From CAZRCG01 sp964598565 (GTDB lineage: Bacteria; Bdellovibrionota; UBA2394), in assembly GCA_964598565.1 (NCBI GenBank), contig CAZRCG010000004.1:195239-259238 (forward strand): a stretch of 64,000 nucleotides of DNA, in the 5' to 3' direction. Both the position numbers and the translations under genes were made by a program. Positions 8,177-17,699 of this stretch are shown in pieces; within the stretch, counting starts at the first letter, position 1; each line of letters opens with the position of its first letter. The notes under the pieces were generated by a model. It was not told where the DNA came from. It ran no database searches and saw only the letters and a program-made list of their open reading frames with translations.

Positions 8177-10286
8177 GCTCGGCCAAGGCGGCTCTTCGGC
8201 TTAAACGAATACGACCCTGACGATCAATTTCGAGAACCTTCACAGGAACGCGATCGCCTTCCTTCAGCACATCCTCAACCCGATTCACTCGCTCTTCTTG
8301 AATTTCAGAGATATGACAAAGCCCATCCGTACCCGGAGCGATATTCACAAAAGCCCCAAAATCCATAAGCTTGCGAACCGTACCATCATAGATGCGTCCC
8401 ACTTCGACATCGCCTGAGAGGGCTTCGATAAGCTCGACAGCTTTCTTTGACATTTCAGGATCGGATGAAAAAATATTCACCGTTCCATCATCATTGATAT
8501 CGATTTTGGCACCCGTCGCCTCAATAACGCTTTTAATATTCTTACCTCCAGGGCCGATCACATCTTTGATCTTGCTCTGGCGAACCGTTATTTTTCGAAT
8601 CTTGGGAGCAAACGGCGACAATTCAGCTCGAGGTTTCGAGATCGCCTCATTCATCTTGCCTAAAATCGTAAGCCGCGCATCGCGTGCCTGGTTGAGCGCT
8701 CTCTCCATGACTTCCATACTGATACCCGAAATCTTGGTATCCAATTGGAAGCCTGTGATGCCCTTCGAGGTACCGATAACTTTAAAATCCATATCGCCCA
8801 GGTGATCTTCATCCCCCAAGATATCAGTCAAGACTTCCATCTTGGTTCCCTCCGCAATGAGCCCCATCGCAATGCCAGCCACAGGCTCTGTAAAAGGAAC
8901 TCCTGCATCCATCATCGCTAAAGAACCGCCGCAGACAGTCGCCATCGAACTAGAACCATTGCTCTCCAAAATATCGGACACAATCCGAATCGTATAAGGA
9001 AAACGTGCATTGTCTGGAACCAGTCGATTGAGACCATTTTGAGCCAAATTACCGTGACCAATATCTCTTCGGCTTGGACCCCGAAGCCCCTTCACCTCGC
9101 CCACTGAGAAAGGGGGGAAATTATAATGCAAGATAAAGTGACGTTCTTGAGACCCCAGAAGTGAATCAATCGTCTGGGAATCGTCCATGGCTCCAAGCGT
9201 ACAGGTCACAAGGGCTTGGGTTTCGCCTCGAGTAAATAATACAGAACCGTGACTTCGGGGTAAGACACCCACATCAATTGAAATGGGTCGTACGGTGGTC
9301 AAATCGCGTCCATCGATTCGGCGCTTATTCTCAATAATCTCCTTACGCATCAGCTCTGAAGATAATTCTTCCATTCGATGAGCCACAACCTTCTTGAGAA
9401 CCGATTCATCCAAGGCTTCGTCACTTTCTGCAAACTTTGAAACAACCTCGGCTGACATTCGTTTTTTCAGAGAATCTATCGCCCCATAGCGTTTCAGTTT
9501 ATCAACCACTCGTAACGCCTCTTGAAGCTCTTTAGTCGCATGCTGATTGATATACTGCACAATCTCCGACGGGGGGCTTGTCTTGCTCCACGACATCTTC
9601 GTCTTACCACAGGCTTTTGCCATTTCATGCTGAACGGCGATTAAACCCTGCATTTCTTTGTGAGCATGAAATATCGCCTCGACCATCGTCTTCTCATCGA
9701 CCTGTTCGGCATCACCTTCGACCATAATAATGGACGACGCTGTTCCAGCGACTAAAATATTCATCGTCGACTTTTCCAACTGCTCTGAGGTCGGATTAAC
9801 CACAAACTGACCATTTACACGACCCACGCGAACACCCGCGACTGGCTCTTTAAACGGCAGCTCTGAAATCATGAGAGCAGCTGAAGCGCCCACCAAACCT
9901 AATGTGTCGGTATCATTAAAGCGATCGGCCGATATTACTGTCGCAATAATCTGGGTCTCATTCATAAAGCCCTCAGGAAACAGAGGGCGCAGCGGTCTGT
10001 CGATCAAACGACTTGTCAGTGTTTCAAACTCTGACAGACGACCTTCTCGTTTAAAAAACCCGCCAGGAATTTTTCCAGCGGCATACGTCTTCTCTTGAAA
10101 CTCTACGGTCAACGGAAAAAAATCTTGACCATCGCGAACATCTTTAGACGCACAAACAGTCGTCAACACCATCGAATCGCCTTTACGAGCCACCACAGCT
10201 CCAGAAGCCTGCTTTGCCATGCGACCCGTTTCAAGAGTCACGGTTTGTTCGCCCACCTTTGCTTCAAATACACGCATTGTCGTCAT
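8169..10286 (-). CDS. pnp: Polyribonucleotide nucleotidyltransferase (PNPase)
   Basis: 705 residues, the full family length. Order: first RNase PH domain (QDFFPLTVEFQEKTYAAGKIPGGFFKREGR), helical linker, second RNase PH domain (RPISIDVGVLPRSHGSVLFTRGETQALV, with GDEDHLGDMDFKV), KH domain (IKDVIGPGGKNIK) and S1 domain (GRIYDGTVRKLMDFGAFVNIAPG). PNPase degrades RNA 3' to 5' by phosphorolysis and is a core component of RNA turnover. It follows rpsO, the order found in most bacteria. A perfect 7-bp hairpin sits in the 136-base leader just ahead of the start codon. Confidence 0.97.
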   Translation of the reverse strand: MTTMRVFEAKVGEQTVTLETGRMAKQASGAVVARKGDSMVLTTVCASKDVRDGQDFFPLTVEFQEKTYAAGKIPGGFFKREGRLSEFETLTSRLIDRPLRPLFPEGFMNETQIIATVISADRFNDTDTLGLVGASAALMISELPFKEPVAGVRVGRVNGQFVVNPTSEQLEKSTMNILVAGTASSIIMVEGDAEQVDEKTMVEAIFHAHKEMQGLIAVQHEMAKACGKTKMSWSKTSPPSEIVQYINQHATKELQEALRVVDKLKRYGAIDSLKKRMSAEVVSKFAESDEALDESVLKKVVAHRMEELSSELMRKEIIENKRRIDGRDLTTVRPISIDVGVLPRSHGSVLFTRGETQALVTCTLGAMDDSQTIDSLLGSQERHFILHYNFPPFSVGEVKGLRGPSRRDIGHGNLAQNGLNRLVPDNARFPYTIRIVSDILESNGSSSMATVCGGSLAMMDAGVPFTEPVAGIAMGLIAEGTKMEVLTDILGDEDHLGDMDFKVIGTSKGITGFQLDTKISGISMEVMERALNQARDARLTILGKMNEAISKPRAELSPFAPKIRKITVRQSKIKDVIGPGGKNIKSVIEATGAKIDINDDGTVNIFSSDPEMSKKAVELIEALSGDVEVGRIYDGTVRKLMDFGAFVNIAPGTDGLCHISEIQEERVNRVEDVLKEGDRVPVKVLEIDRQGRIRLSRRAALAERG

Positions 10287-10306
10287 AATTTCCCTTCACA
10301 TACATT

Positions 10307-10327
10307 GAAACGATAAGCACTCGTTTC
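10307..10327 (-). promoter_or_regulatory. Hairpin in the pnp leader
   Basis: GAAACGA and TCGTTTC form a perfect 7-bp stem around a 7-base loop, 20 bases upstream of the pnp ATG. It is not followed by a T-run, so it is not a simple terminator. E. coli pnp is autoregulated through RNase III cleavage of a leader stem; this stem is much shorter and any such role is inference. Confidence 0.3.
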
Positions 10328-10422
10328 GTTTCATAACAATCTAGGCACGATACCTTGATCCACGCTATCAATGACCGAACATTCTTCGGCCAGACTTCAT
10401 TAAACTCACAAGCTTACAAATG

Positions 10423-10689
10423 CTATTTGCGTAGACCCAAGCGTGCAATCAAGGTGCTATAACCCGAAAGATTGTTCTTTTTTAGATAATTCAAAAGCCG
10501 TCTTCGACGTCCCACCATTTTCAGAAGCCCTCGTCGGCTCGAAAAATCTTTCTTTGCCGATTTCAAGTGATCTGTAAGCTGCTGAATTCTCGCAGACAAA
10601 ACAGCCACCTGCACTGAAGCAGAGCCTGTATCTTGTTCATGAGTCTTGAAGACTTGGATCAGTTTTGATTTTTCTTCTAATGAGATCAT
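10423..10689 (-). CDS. rpsO: Ribosomal protein S15
   Basis: 88 residues, exactly the typical S15 length. The sequence contains the conserved DTGSASVQVAVLSARIQQLTDHL region and LLKMVGRRRRLLNYLKK, which bind the central domain of 16S rRNA. It lies between truB and pnp as in the standard nusA-infB-rbfA-truB-rpsO-pnp order. The start at 10689 is 13 bases after the truB stop. Confidence 0.97.
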   Translation of the reverse strand: MISLEEKSKLIQVFKTHEQDTGSASVQVAVLSARIQQLTDHLKSAKKDFSSRRGLLKMVGRRRRLLNYLKKNNLSGYSTLIARLGLRK

Positions 10690-10702
10690 AATTTTATTCC
10701 TG

Positions 10703-11491
10703 TCACATCATTCTCGTCACATCATTAATGGCCTTCAAGTGACTTTTTATATCGGAAATAAAACGCAAAGTCGACAGTTGAACAGCCCCATCCACATGGA
10801 AAGGCCCCGTCAGCGTTCGCTTTAATTCCTTTGTCACCGCCCCGACCCCCAATTTTTCTCCTAAATCATGCACTAAGGTTCTGACATAAGTACCCTTAGC
10901 GCATCGCACTGAGAAACTAAATTCTCGCTCACTCAGGCGCTCCACAATATCAAAACGCTCCACTTTGACGGGACGAGGCTCAACCTCCACACTTTCCCCC
11001 GCTCTCGCATAATCATAGAGGGGTCGCCCCTGTCGCTTAATAGCTGAGTACGCCGGTGGCTTCTGTAATATCTCGCCCACAAAAGAACGGGAGATCTCTT
11101 GGACCTCTTGAAGACTCAGACTTGGATTCAAATCTCTCAGTTCATGAAGCGGCTGGCCGGTCATATCTTGAGTATCAAAAGCCTGGCCCAAAAACAGAAT
11201 GCCTTCATATTCTTTCACGCTATCCATAATGCGCGACGACAAGCGGGTCGCATCATTCACTAAAATGGGCAAAACTCCTGTCGCAAAAGGATCAAGCGTG
11301 CCGCCGTGCCCGAGTCGCTTAATATAAGCAATGCGCCGAATTTCTCGGATGACGTCCATGGAGGTAATGCCTTTGGGCTTATCAATAATAATTACGCCCG
11401 ATTCATGAAAGGCTTCTCGAAAGGGGCTGCGCTCGCGGACGGGATTAAACTCCGTGCGACGTTCCGTCGATTGTTTGGCCTGAACACTCAT
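10703..11491 (-). CDS. truB: tRNA pseudouridine(55) synthase
   Basis: The chosen start is the ATG at 11491, which overlaps the rbfA stop by four bases (ATGA) and gives 262 residues; a longer reading to 11581 lies inside rbfA. The catalytic motif HGGTLDPFATGVL contains the essential Asp, preceded by GVIIIDKPKGITS and followed by YEGILFLGQAFDTQD and KPPAYSAIKRQGRPLYDYAR. The enzyme makes pseudouridine 55 in the T loop of tRNAs. The N-terminal 30 residues are basic and variable. The C-terminal PUA domain seems reduced. Confidence 0.95.
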   Translation of the reverse strand: MSVQAKQSTERRTEFNPVRERSPFREAFHESGVIIIDKPKGITSMDVIREIRRIAYIKRLGHGGTLDPFATGVLPILVNDATRLSSRIMDSVKEYEGILFLGQAFDTQDMTGQPLHELRDLNPSLSLQEVQEISRSFVGEILQKPPAYSAIKRQGRPLYDYARAGESVEVEPRPVKVERFDIVERLSEREFSFSVRCAKGTYVRTLVHDLGEKLGVGAVTKELKRTLTGPFHVDGAVQLSTLRFISDIKSHLKAINDVTRMM

Positions 11492-11928
11492 GAAGTTATC
11501 CCTTCTGATTCTGTACGCTCTGATTCTTCCTGGAGAGTCTGTCGATCCGACTCGAGATCTCGAAACGCCTTTAAATTCCAAACATGAGTTGCTAGCGACA
11601 AGCTCTCATCATAGCGAAAGTGCAGCGCCGGAATTGCCTTCAGACATAGTCGACGCTTGAGCGTCTCATAAATAAACTGCGACGCCGTCTGGAGACCTTT
11701 TTCAATACCAAGCATCTCAGCTTTCGTGAGATTGTCGGCTAAGAAACGACAGACCGATACGGTGGCATGCCTCAAATCGGGTGTCACTTCGACTTGAGTG
11801 ATGGTGAGTTTGCCTACTCGCGGATCTTTCACATGCCGCGATAAAATATCACTTAACTCGCCTCGCAGAGTATGGCCGACCTTTGCCAGACGCTGAGATT
11901 TTTCTTCGCCTTTACGCTGTGGCCACAT
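11488..11928 (-). CDS. rbfA: 30S ribosome-binding factor A
   Basis: 146 residues. The KH-like core is recognisable: RLAKVGHTLRGELSDILSRHVKDPRVG, then LTITQVEVTPDLRHATVSVC and RLCLKAIPALHFRYDESL. RbfA matures 16S rRNA on the 30S subunit. Its start overlaps the infB stop by one base and its stop overlaps the truB start by four. The last 25 residues are Glu/Ser-rich and likely disordered. Confidence 0.93.
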   Translation of the reverse strand: MWPQRKGEEKSQRLAKVGHTLRGELSDILSRHVKDPRVGKLTITQVEVTPDLRHATVSVCRFLADNLTKAEMLGIEKGLQTASQFIYETLKRRLCLKAIPALHFRYDESLSLATHVWNLKAFRDLESDRQTLQEESERTESEGITS

Positions 11929-14900
11929 TAGCTCACCGCCTGCTGAATTTCAGTATTCTCAAAACACTCTACGATATCGCCGACTTTGATGTCGTTGTAA
12001 TTATCTAAGAGAATGCCGCACTCAAAACCCTCGGCAACTTCTTTGGCTTCATCTTTAAATCGTCTCAAGCTTTTAATTCGGGTTGTCACCACCACCACAC
12101 TGTCACGAATGAGACGTGCTGGGGCCGATCGAACTACCTTACCCGATTTAATGAACGAACCTGCCACAGGGCCGACCTTCGAAACGTTGAATACCTCGCG
12201 AACTTCGGCCTGACCCAATACCGTTTCTTTGATGATGGGAGCCAGCAGCCCTTGCATGGCTTTTTTCACTTCATCAATCAGTTCATAAATAATCTCGTAG
12301 GTTCTGAGCTGAACTTTTACTCTCTCGGCCAGAGCCTTTGCCTGACTGGTGGGTCGCACATTAAAACCGAAAACAATACCTCCACTCGCAGCCGCTAGAT
12401 CAATATCGCTCTCGGTGACTCCACCGACAGCCTTAAAAATCACATTCACTTTTACCTTGTCGTGTTTAATTTTCAAGAGGGAGTCGGTGATAGCCTCTAC
12501 AGAACCCTGCACATCTCCCTTGAGAATGACTCTTAGTTCTGTCACTTCACCATGCTGCAAGCGTCTGTGAATATCTTCGAGCGATACTCGCTTACGAGAT
12601 TGATCTTCTTTCTGCCGATGTTGAACGGCCATTTCTTGAACTCGCTTGGCAACGGCTTCGTCCGTAACTGCCCGAAGCAAATCGCCCGCGTTCGGCACAG
12701 AATCCAGTCCTAAAAACTCTACAGGGGTCGAGGGCCCAGCTGTCTTTATCGACTGCCCGCGCTCATTGAGCAGCGCTCGCACGCGTCCGGATGCCGTCCC
12801 ACAGACAACATATTGGCCCACTTCTAAGGTGCCACTTTGAACGATCACGGAGGCCACAGGACCTTTTCCGCGATCTAAACGACTTTCGACGATGATGCCC
12901 TTCGCTGGCCGTTTGGGGTCCGCTTTCAAATCGAGTACTTCTGCTTGAAGTAAAATCGACTCTAACAGTTCAGGCACACCATCTCCCGTATGGGCTGAAA
13001 CTCTCATGTACATGGTATCCCCGCCCCAAGACTCAGGCACTAGCCCTTGCCCTGAAAGCTCCTGGATGACGCGATCGGGATTTGCATCCGGCTTATCCAT
13101 TTTATTAATCGCGACCATGATAGGCACTTTGGCAGCCTTCGCATGGGCCAAAGCTTCCAAGGTCTGTGGCTTTACCCCTTCGTCTGCTGCGACTACCAAA
13201 ATGACCATATCGGTCACCGAAGCTCCTCGAGCTCTCATAGCCGTAAAGGCCGCATGGCCCGGAGTATCGATGAAGGTAATTTTTTTTCCACCCGACTCCA
13301 CTTGATAGGCACCAATATGCTGGGTAATACCGCCGGCCTCCCCAGAAGCCACGCGAGTTTTTCGAATTGTGTCTAACAATGAAGTCTTTCCGTGATCGAC
13401 ATGGCCCATGACTGTGACAATAGGAGCCCGATGCTCAAGATCACCTGAATCACCTTCAGAGGTATCGGCATCTAAGAGTTGCTCAGCTGTTTCTGCCACG
13501 TTCTGCACTTCGTAGCCAAAGTCACTCGCCACTACTGCGGCTGTATCATGATCGAGTTTATGATGGAGCGTTACCATCTGACCCACACCAATCAGCTTGC
13601 GAACCAGCTCCACCCCTTTGATACCCATTCGGTCGGCGAGATCAGAAACGCTAATCTCATCCTCAATGCGAATGATTCGTCTCTGAACCCCTGGCGTCGT
13701 AATCTGAGTTTGCTTTCTCTCAAGCTTCACCCTCATGGCATTCTTCTTAGGCTTTCGACCCAGCGGCCGAGTAATCTCGACTTCTTCCACCATACCAAGC
13801 AGTTCGCGTTTGGTAGGCCGTCCTGGCTCTTCACCCTCAGCCTTAAACACAGGCTTCTTTTTAGCGTGCGCCGCGTCAGCGGCACGATCACCCTTTGGTT
13901 CAGGTGTGGCAATAAGGGAACGAGACTTAGGCTTCGTTGGGTCGACAGGTGCCGCGACGGCCGTTCTTTGTACAAAAGGCTTCGGTGGCACCGCAGGGGT
14001 GGCCACAATTTTCAAACGGCTGGGCGACGAAAGATTTCTCCCCGTGGAGAGGCGGCTTGGAGCTATATATTCTGAGACTCCCGGCTTTACAGGAGTCGAT
14101 GGCGCTACCGGAGTCGCTGATATCGTTTGAGCCGTAGTCGATTCATGAACACCTTGTTCCTGATTCGATTTATCAACGACAGCGTCCTCTGATTCGGGAC
14201 GACTTTCTCCTCGAAGCCCCCGAGCCGAGATGTTCTCCTTCGAGATGTCTGGAACCTTCGGCGCTATCACCTCGGCAGGCGCCACAGCCTCAACTGCAGC
14301 TTCCACTTCAGAAAGAGCCTCACCTGTTCCTAGAACCGGCTCATCCTCAGAGACAATATCAAGCGAACCAGCTTGTTCTTTCGCCTGCTCGTCACGACTA
14401 TCTTCCAATGGTTCAAAAGTTTGATCTGCCGTAGCTCCTGCGGCACCTTCAGAAATAACTTCAGGTTCAGCAACCGGTGTTTCAACCACTGGGGCGGGTG
14501 GGGGCGCTTCGATGCGACGTCGTCGTAAAATACCCCCACTGACAACTCTCTGTTCGAGAGTTACTGTTCCCATCGCACCTTCCTGGCGCTGCAATACTTC
14601 GACCGAGTCTGTATCCACCAAAGGTTCTTCGCGTGCAACACCCTCACGTTCGGCCTTCTTTTGGACGCTGCGCTGAGTCACCACCTTTGACTTTGCAGAC
14701 GACCGACTTCTTGGCTTTTTGGCTTTGTCGTCTGCAGTCTTTTGACTTGAACTAGCATCAGAAGTCCCTTTGCCCTTGGTCTCAACTTCCAGGGTGAGCG
14801 ATGGATATTTTTTTGTCAGATAGGCAAGCGCCTTCTCATCTAAAACCGCCATATGCGTCGCATACTTCATGCCGGCTCTTTCAAGTTCGGTCATGATCAC

Positions 14901-14945
14901 CTTTGAGGTCGTGCCAATTTTTTTAGAGACTTCGTGTATTCTCAT
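11928..14945 (-). CDS. infB: Translation initiation factor IF-2
   Basis: 1005 residues, at the long end for IF-2. An N-terminal IF2N-type helix domain (MRIHEVSKKIGTTSKVIMTEL) is followed by about 350 residues of low-complexity Pro/Ala/Glu/Ser linker, a second IF2N-like segment (ISVSDLADRMGIKGVELVRKL) and the GTPase: G1 GHVDHGKTS near residue 515, G3 DTPGHAAF, G4 NKMDKPD and G5 SAHTGDG. Domains II-IV follow. IF-2 places initiator tRNA on the 30S subunit. It sits 37 bases after nusA with no YlxR-type gene between them, unlike many Gram-positive operons. Confidence 0.97.
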   Translation of the reverse strand: MRIHEVSKKIGTTSKVIMTELERAGMKYATHMAVLDEKALAYLTKKYPSLTLEVETKGKGTSDASSSQKTADDKAKKPRSRSSAKSKVVTQRSVQKKAEREGVAREEPLVDTDSVEVLQRQEGAMGTVTLEQRVVSGGILRRRRIEAPPPAPVVETPVAEPEVISEGAAGATADQTFEPLEDSRDEQAKEQAGSLDIVSEDEPVLGTGEALSEVEAAVEAVAPAEVIAPKVPDISKENISARGLRGESRPESEDAVVDKSNQEQGVHESTTAQTISATPVAPSTPVKPGVSEYIAPSRLSTGRNLSSPSRLKIVATPAVPPKPFVQRTAVAAPVDPTKPKSRSLIATPEPKGDRAADAAHAKKKPVFKAEGEEPGRPTKRELLGMVEEVEITRPLGRKPKKNAMRVKLERKQTQITTPGVQRRIIRIEDEISVSDLADRMGIKGVELVRKLIGVGQMVTLHHKLDHDTAAVVASDFGYEVQNVAETAEQLLDADTSEGDSGDLEHRAPIVTVMGHVDHGKTSLLDTIRKTRVASGEAGGITQHIGAYQVESGGKKITFIDTPGHAAFTAMRARGASVTDMVILVVAADEGVKPQTLEALAHAKAAKVPIMVAINKMDKPDANPDRVIQELSGQGLVPESWGGDTMYMRVSAHTGDGVPELLESILLQAEVLDLKADPKRPAKGIIVESRLDRGKGPVASVIVQSGTLEVGQYVVCGTASGRVRALLNERGQSIKTAGPSTPVEFLGLDSVPNAGDLLRAVTDEAVAKRVQEMAVQHRQKEDQSRKRVSLEDIHRRLQHGEVTELRVILKGDVQGSVEAITDSLLKIKHDKVKVNVIFKAVGGVTESDIDLAAASGGIVFGFNVRPTSQAKALAERVKVQLRTYEIIYELIDEVKKAMQGLLAPIIKETVLGQAEVREVFNVSKVGPVAGSFIKSGKVVRSAPARLIRDSVVVVTTRIKSLRRFKDEAKEVAEGFECGILLDNYNDIKVGDIVECFENTEIQQAVS

Positions 14946-14982
14946 TCCTCGTCTTCCAATTCTCCTGGTTCCTCATGAACCA

Positions 14983-16599
14983 TCATCCACTGATAGCTTC
15001 GACATCTTCTTCTGGTTGCTCATCCAGAGAATCATCCAGAACTGCCTGCTCCAGAGATTTAATCGTTGTCAGTTTTTCCGTTGTCGTCATACGACTACGT
15101 TTATCCAACCAGTTTTTGGCTGTCGTTAAAATCAAATCAGCCTCGTCTTCGGTAATGGCAAGCTTGGCCGACAAATCATCTCGCTGACTTGCAAGCAATT
15201 GCTCAAGAGTCTCGATCCCCGACAATTTGAGATGACGAACCAATTTTAAACCAATGCCAGGCACTTTAATAAGCTCTAATTGCTGATTATCTAATGTATC
15301 AATGAACTCCATCGACGAAACATCATGTCTAAAATGATTCTTCAAGGTAGACAAAACTTTTGCTCTCTCTTCGGTATAAAGAAGAACTTTACCGCGAATT
15401 TCTTTCAACTGATCCAGTGAAAATCCTGGAATAGACGCTAGCTTTTCATCGTCTGCATCTAAGAGCGACTGAGCCACTTCAAAACCCTGGCCTTTAAGTA
15501 CTTCCGAGTTACCCTCTCCGATGCCCGGAATAAATCGCAGAGGAATTTGACCACCTTCAGCGCGTCTTAAAATTTCGTTCTCAGAAACAATGTCTAATTT
15601 CCAACCCGTCAACTTAGCCGCCAAGCGAACATTTTGACCTCGTTTACCAATCGCCAACGAGAGTTGATCGTCTTTGACAATGAGCTCCATAGAACGCATG
15701 GATTCATTGACGCGAATTCGACTGACCTCTGCTGGCGCAATCGCATTACAGACAAAGCGAATAGAATCGGGATCCCAAGGCACAATATCGATTTTCTCGC
15801 CTCTTAAATTGCTCACAACACTCTGAACGCGTGACCCCTTCATACCGACGCAAGCGCCTACAGGATCAACATCAGACTCTTTAGAGGCCACCGCAATTTT
15901 TGCTCGAACTCCCGGCTCGCGAGAGGCGGCACGGATAGAAACAATGCCTTCATAAATTTCGGGCACTTCCATCGAAAATAGTTTCACCAAATATTCTTCG
16001 TCCGCTCTCGAAATCACCACCTGAGGGCCTCGCGCAATATCGTGCACCTCTTTGATGACACCCTGGATACGGTCTCCGGGTTTATAAATTTCGTTCTGAA
16101 TTTGCTCTCGACGCGGTACGATCGCTTCCGTTCGACCAAGATCGACAATGATATCGCCACGCTCAATCTTGCGCACCACTCCCGTGACAACCTCACCTTT
16201 TCGACCGATATACTCTTTAAAGACGATATCCTTCTTGGCTTCTCGCACCTTTTGAATAATCACTTGTTTCGCCATTTGAGCTGCAATACGGCCTAGTTCA
16301 GCCGTATTCATTTTGAAGCCCATCGAATCGCCTTCTTGAACATCAGGGTCAATGGCCTGAGCATCTTTTAAAGAAATCTCAATTTCATCATCAAAAAGAT
16401 CATTGACGACGGTTTTAAACTCGTGAAGCTCTACCTCTCCGGTCTTTTCGTTGTAATGCGCTTCAATATCGCGCGCGAAGCCAAAATGCTTCCGTGCCAC
16501 CGTTAATAAAGCATCTTCAAGGGCTTCTACGAGGATTTTTTTATCAATACCCTCGTCCTTACCCACTTGTTCGATGACATTTTTGAGATTATCAAACAT
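14983..16599 (-). CDS. nusA: Transcription termination/antitermination factor NusA
   Basis: 538 residues from the ATG at 16599, which has a GGGAG site five bases upstream; a longer reading to 16707 lacks support. Domains in order: N-terminal RNA polymerase-binding domain (VIEQVGKDEGIDKKILVEALEDALL), S1 (GEVVTGVVRKIERGDIIVDLG), two KH domains (VRAKIAVASKESDVDPVGACVGMKGSRVQSVVSNL is split here as AKIAVASK and GMKGSRVQ; LAIGKRGQNVRLAAKLTGW), then two helix-hairpin-helix repeats (SIPGFSLDQLKEIRG; KVPGIGLKLVRHLK). The acidic tail ends in EEDVEAISG. The family usually follows rimP; here the upstream gene is pyrD, 177 bases away. Confidence 0.96.
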   Translation of the reverse strand: MFDNLKNVIEQVGKDEGIDKKILVEALEDALLTVARKHFGFARDIEAHYNEKTGEVELHEFKTVVNDLFDDEIEISLKDAQAIDPDVQEGDSMGFKMNTAELGRIAAQMAKQVIIQKVREAKKDIVFKEYIGRKGEVVTGVVRKIERGDIIVDLGRTEAIVPRREQIQNEIYKPGDRIQGVIKEVHDIARGPQVVISRADEEYLVKLFSMEVPEIYEGIVSIRAASREPGVRAKIAVASKESDVDPVGACVGMKGSRVQSVVSNLRGEKIDIVPWDPDSIRFVCNAIAPAEVSRIRVNESMRSMELIVKDDQLSLAIGKRGQNVRLAAKLTGWKLDIVSENEILRRAEGGQIPLRFIPGIGEGNSEVLKGQGFEVAQSLLDADDEKLASIPGFSLDQLKEIRGKVLLYTEERAKVLSTLKNHFRHDVSSMEFIDTLDNQQLELIKVPGIGLKLVRHLKLSGIETLEQLLASQRDDLSAKLAITEDEADLILTTAKNWLDKRSRMTTTEKLTTIKSLEQAVLDDSLDEQPEEDVEAISG

Positions 16600-16775
16600 A
16601 GAATCTCCCGATTTTTCTACCGCAGACGGTTTTCGATTATCAAAGGTTACCAAAAACCCTCTCGCATCAACTGAATTCACGCCCAAAAAGTAAAATAGGC
16701 CCTCCAAGGACCCATTTCAGAAATAGGCAAACTGAGCCCTTTTTAGCTTCATTTAGCCTTATCGGCCAATCATTT

Positions 16776-17699
16776 TTATCGAGATATCGCGTTGTGAGCC
16801 AGGCCGCGCATATCGGCGACGCTTTTATAGCCCTTCCGCTCCCCATAGTGACTAAGCTCCTGGCATAGGCGCTCATAGACAAAAGGGTCCCTAAAATTCC
16901 AAGTCCCCACCTGAACCGCCGAAGCTCCGGCCAAGAAAAACTCAATTGCATCTCGGCCACAGCGCACACCACCCGAACCAATCAGAGGAATTTTCACACG
17001 CTGGTAGCAGCGATACAAACGCTCGACCGCTACGGGCTTGATGGCTGGCCCGGAGAGACCCCCAACCTTGCGCCCCAACCAGGGCTTTTGGGCCTCTATA
17101 TCAATGGCCATGCCGAGTAAGGTATTGATTAATGTAAGCCCGTCTGCCCCGCCCGCCTCTGCCGCCATCGCAATGTCTTGAATGGCCGTCACATTGGGAG
17201 AGAGCTTTACCCAAAGGGGCTTTTTAATTTCGCGACGCACTGATTTCACGAGCTCTTCGGTGGTACGAGAGTCACATGAAAATTCTAGGCCCCCTTTATC
17301 AATATTGGGGCATGAAATATTGAGCTCAATGCCCAGCGCCGAGCTATCATTCGCTTGGGCTGCCAGCGTACGAAAATCCTCCAGGCGCTGGCCATAAATA
17401 CTCAGAATATAAGGCGACTTCGCTTTCTTTAGCTTCGGCTCTACCAAGGTAAGAAAGGCGGTCATTCCCATATTCTGCAGCCCAATCGAGTTGAGCATGC
17501 CCGCCTCGGTTTCGTAGATGCGCGGAGTCGGATTACCCTCGGAAGGCGAAACACTGAGCGATTTAGTCACGAAGGCTCCCAGATAATTCTGGAGGGGATG
17601 ATCCAAATACTCGAGGCCGTAGGCCCAAGTTCCTGAGGCCGCTATAAAGGGCGTCTTCAAGACGACTGATCCCACCTTTGTATGCAAAGAAAAAGCCAT
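16776..17699 (-). CDS. pyrD: Dihydroorotate dehydrogenase, class 1B catalytic subunit
   Basis: 307 residues from an ATG at 17699 that overlaps the pyrK stop by one base and has an AGGAG site; a reading to 17720 is less likely. Family marks include TPFIAASGTWAYG, AFVTKSLSVSPSEGNPTPRIYET, LNSIGLQNMG, ELNISCPN with the Cys base of class 1B enzymes, KLSPNV and PLIGSGGVRCG (FMN phosphate binding). It oxidises dihydroorotate to orotate and passes electrons through the adjacent PyrK-like subunit to NAD. The immediate coupling to pyrK supports the heterotetrameric class 1B form. Confidence 0.94.
   Translation of the reverse strand: MAFSLHTKVGSVVLKTPFIAASGTWAYGLEYLDHPLQNYLGAFVTKSLSVSPSEGNPTPRIYETEAGMLNSIGLQNMGMTAFLTLVEPKLKKAKSPYILSIYGQRLEDFRTLAAQANDSSALGIELNISCPNIDKGGLEFSCDSRTTEELVKSVRREIKKPLWVKLSPNVTAIQDIAMAAEAGGADGLTLINTLLGMAIDIEAQKPWLGRKVGGLSGPAIKPVAVERLYRCYQRVKIPLIGSGGVRCGRDAIEFFLAGASAVQVGTWNFRDPFVYERLCQELSHYGERKGYKSVADMRGLAHNAISR

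Noticed and set aside
13479..14137. Long plus-strand ORFs across infB
   Set aside because: They mirror the low-complexity Pro/Ala/Glu region of IF-2 on the other strand and have no family marks.
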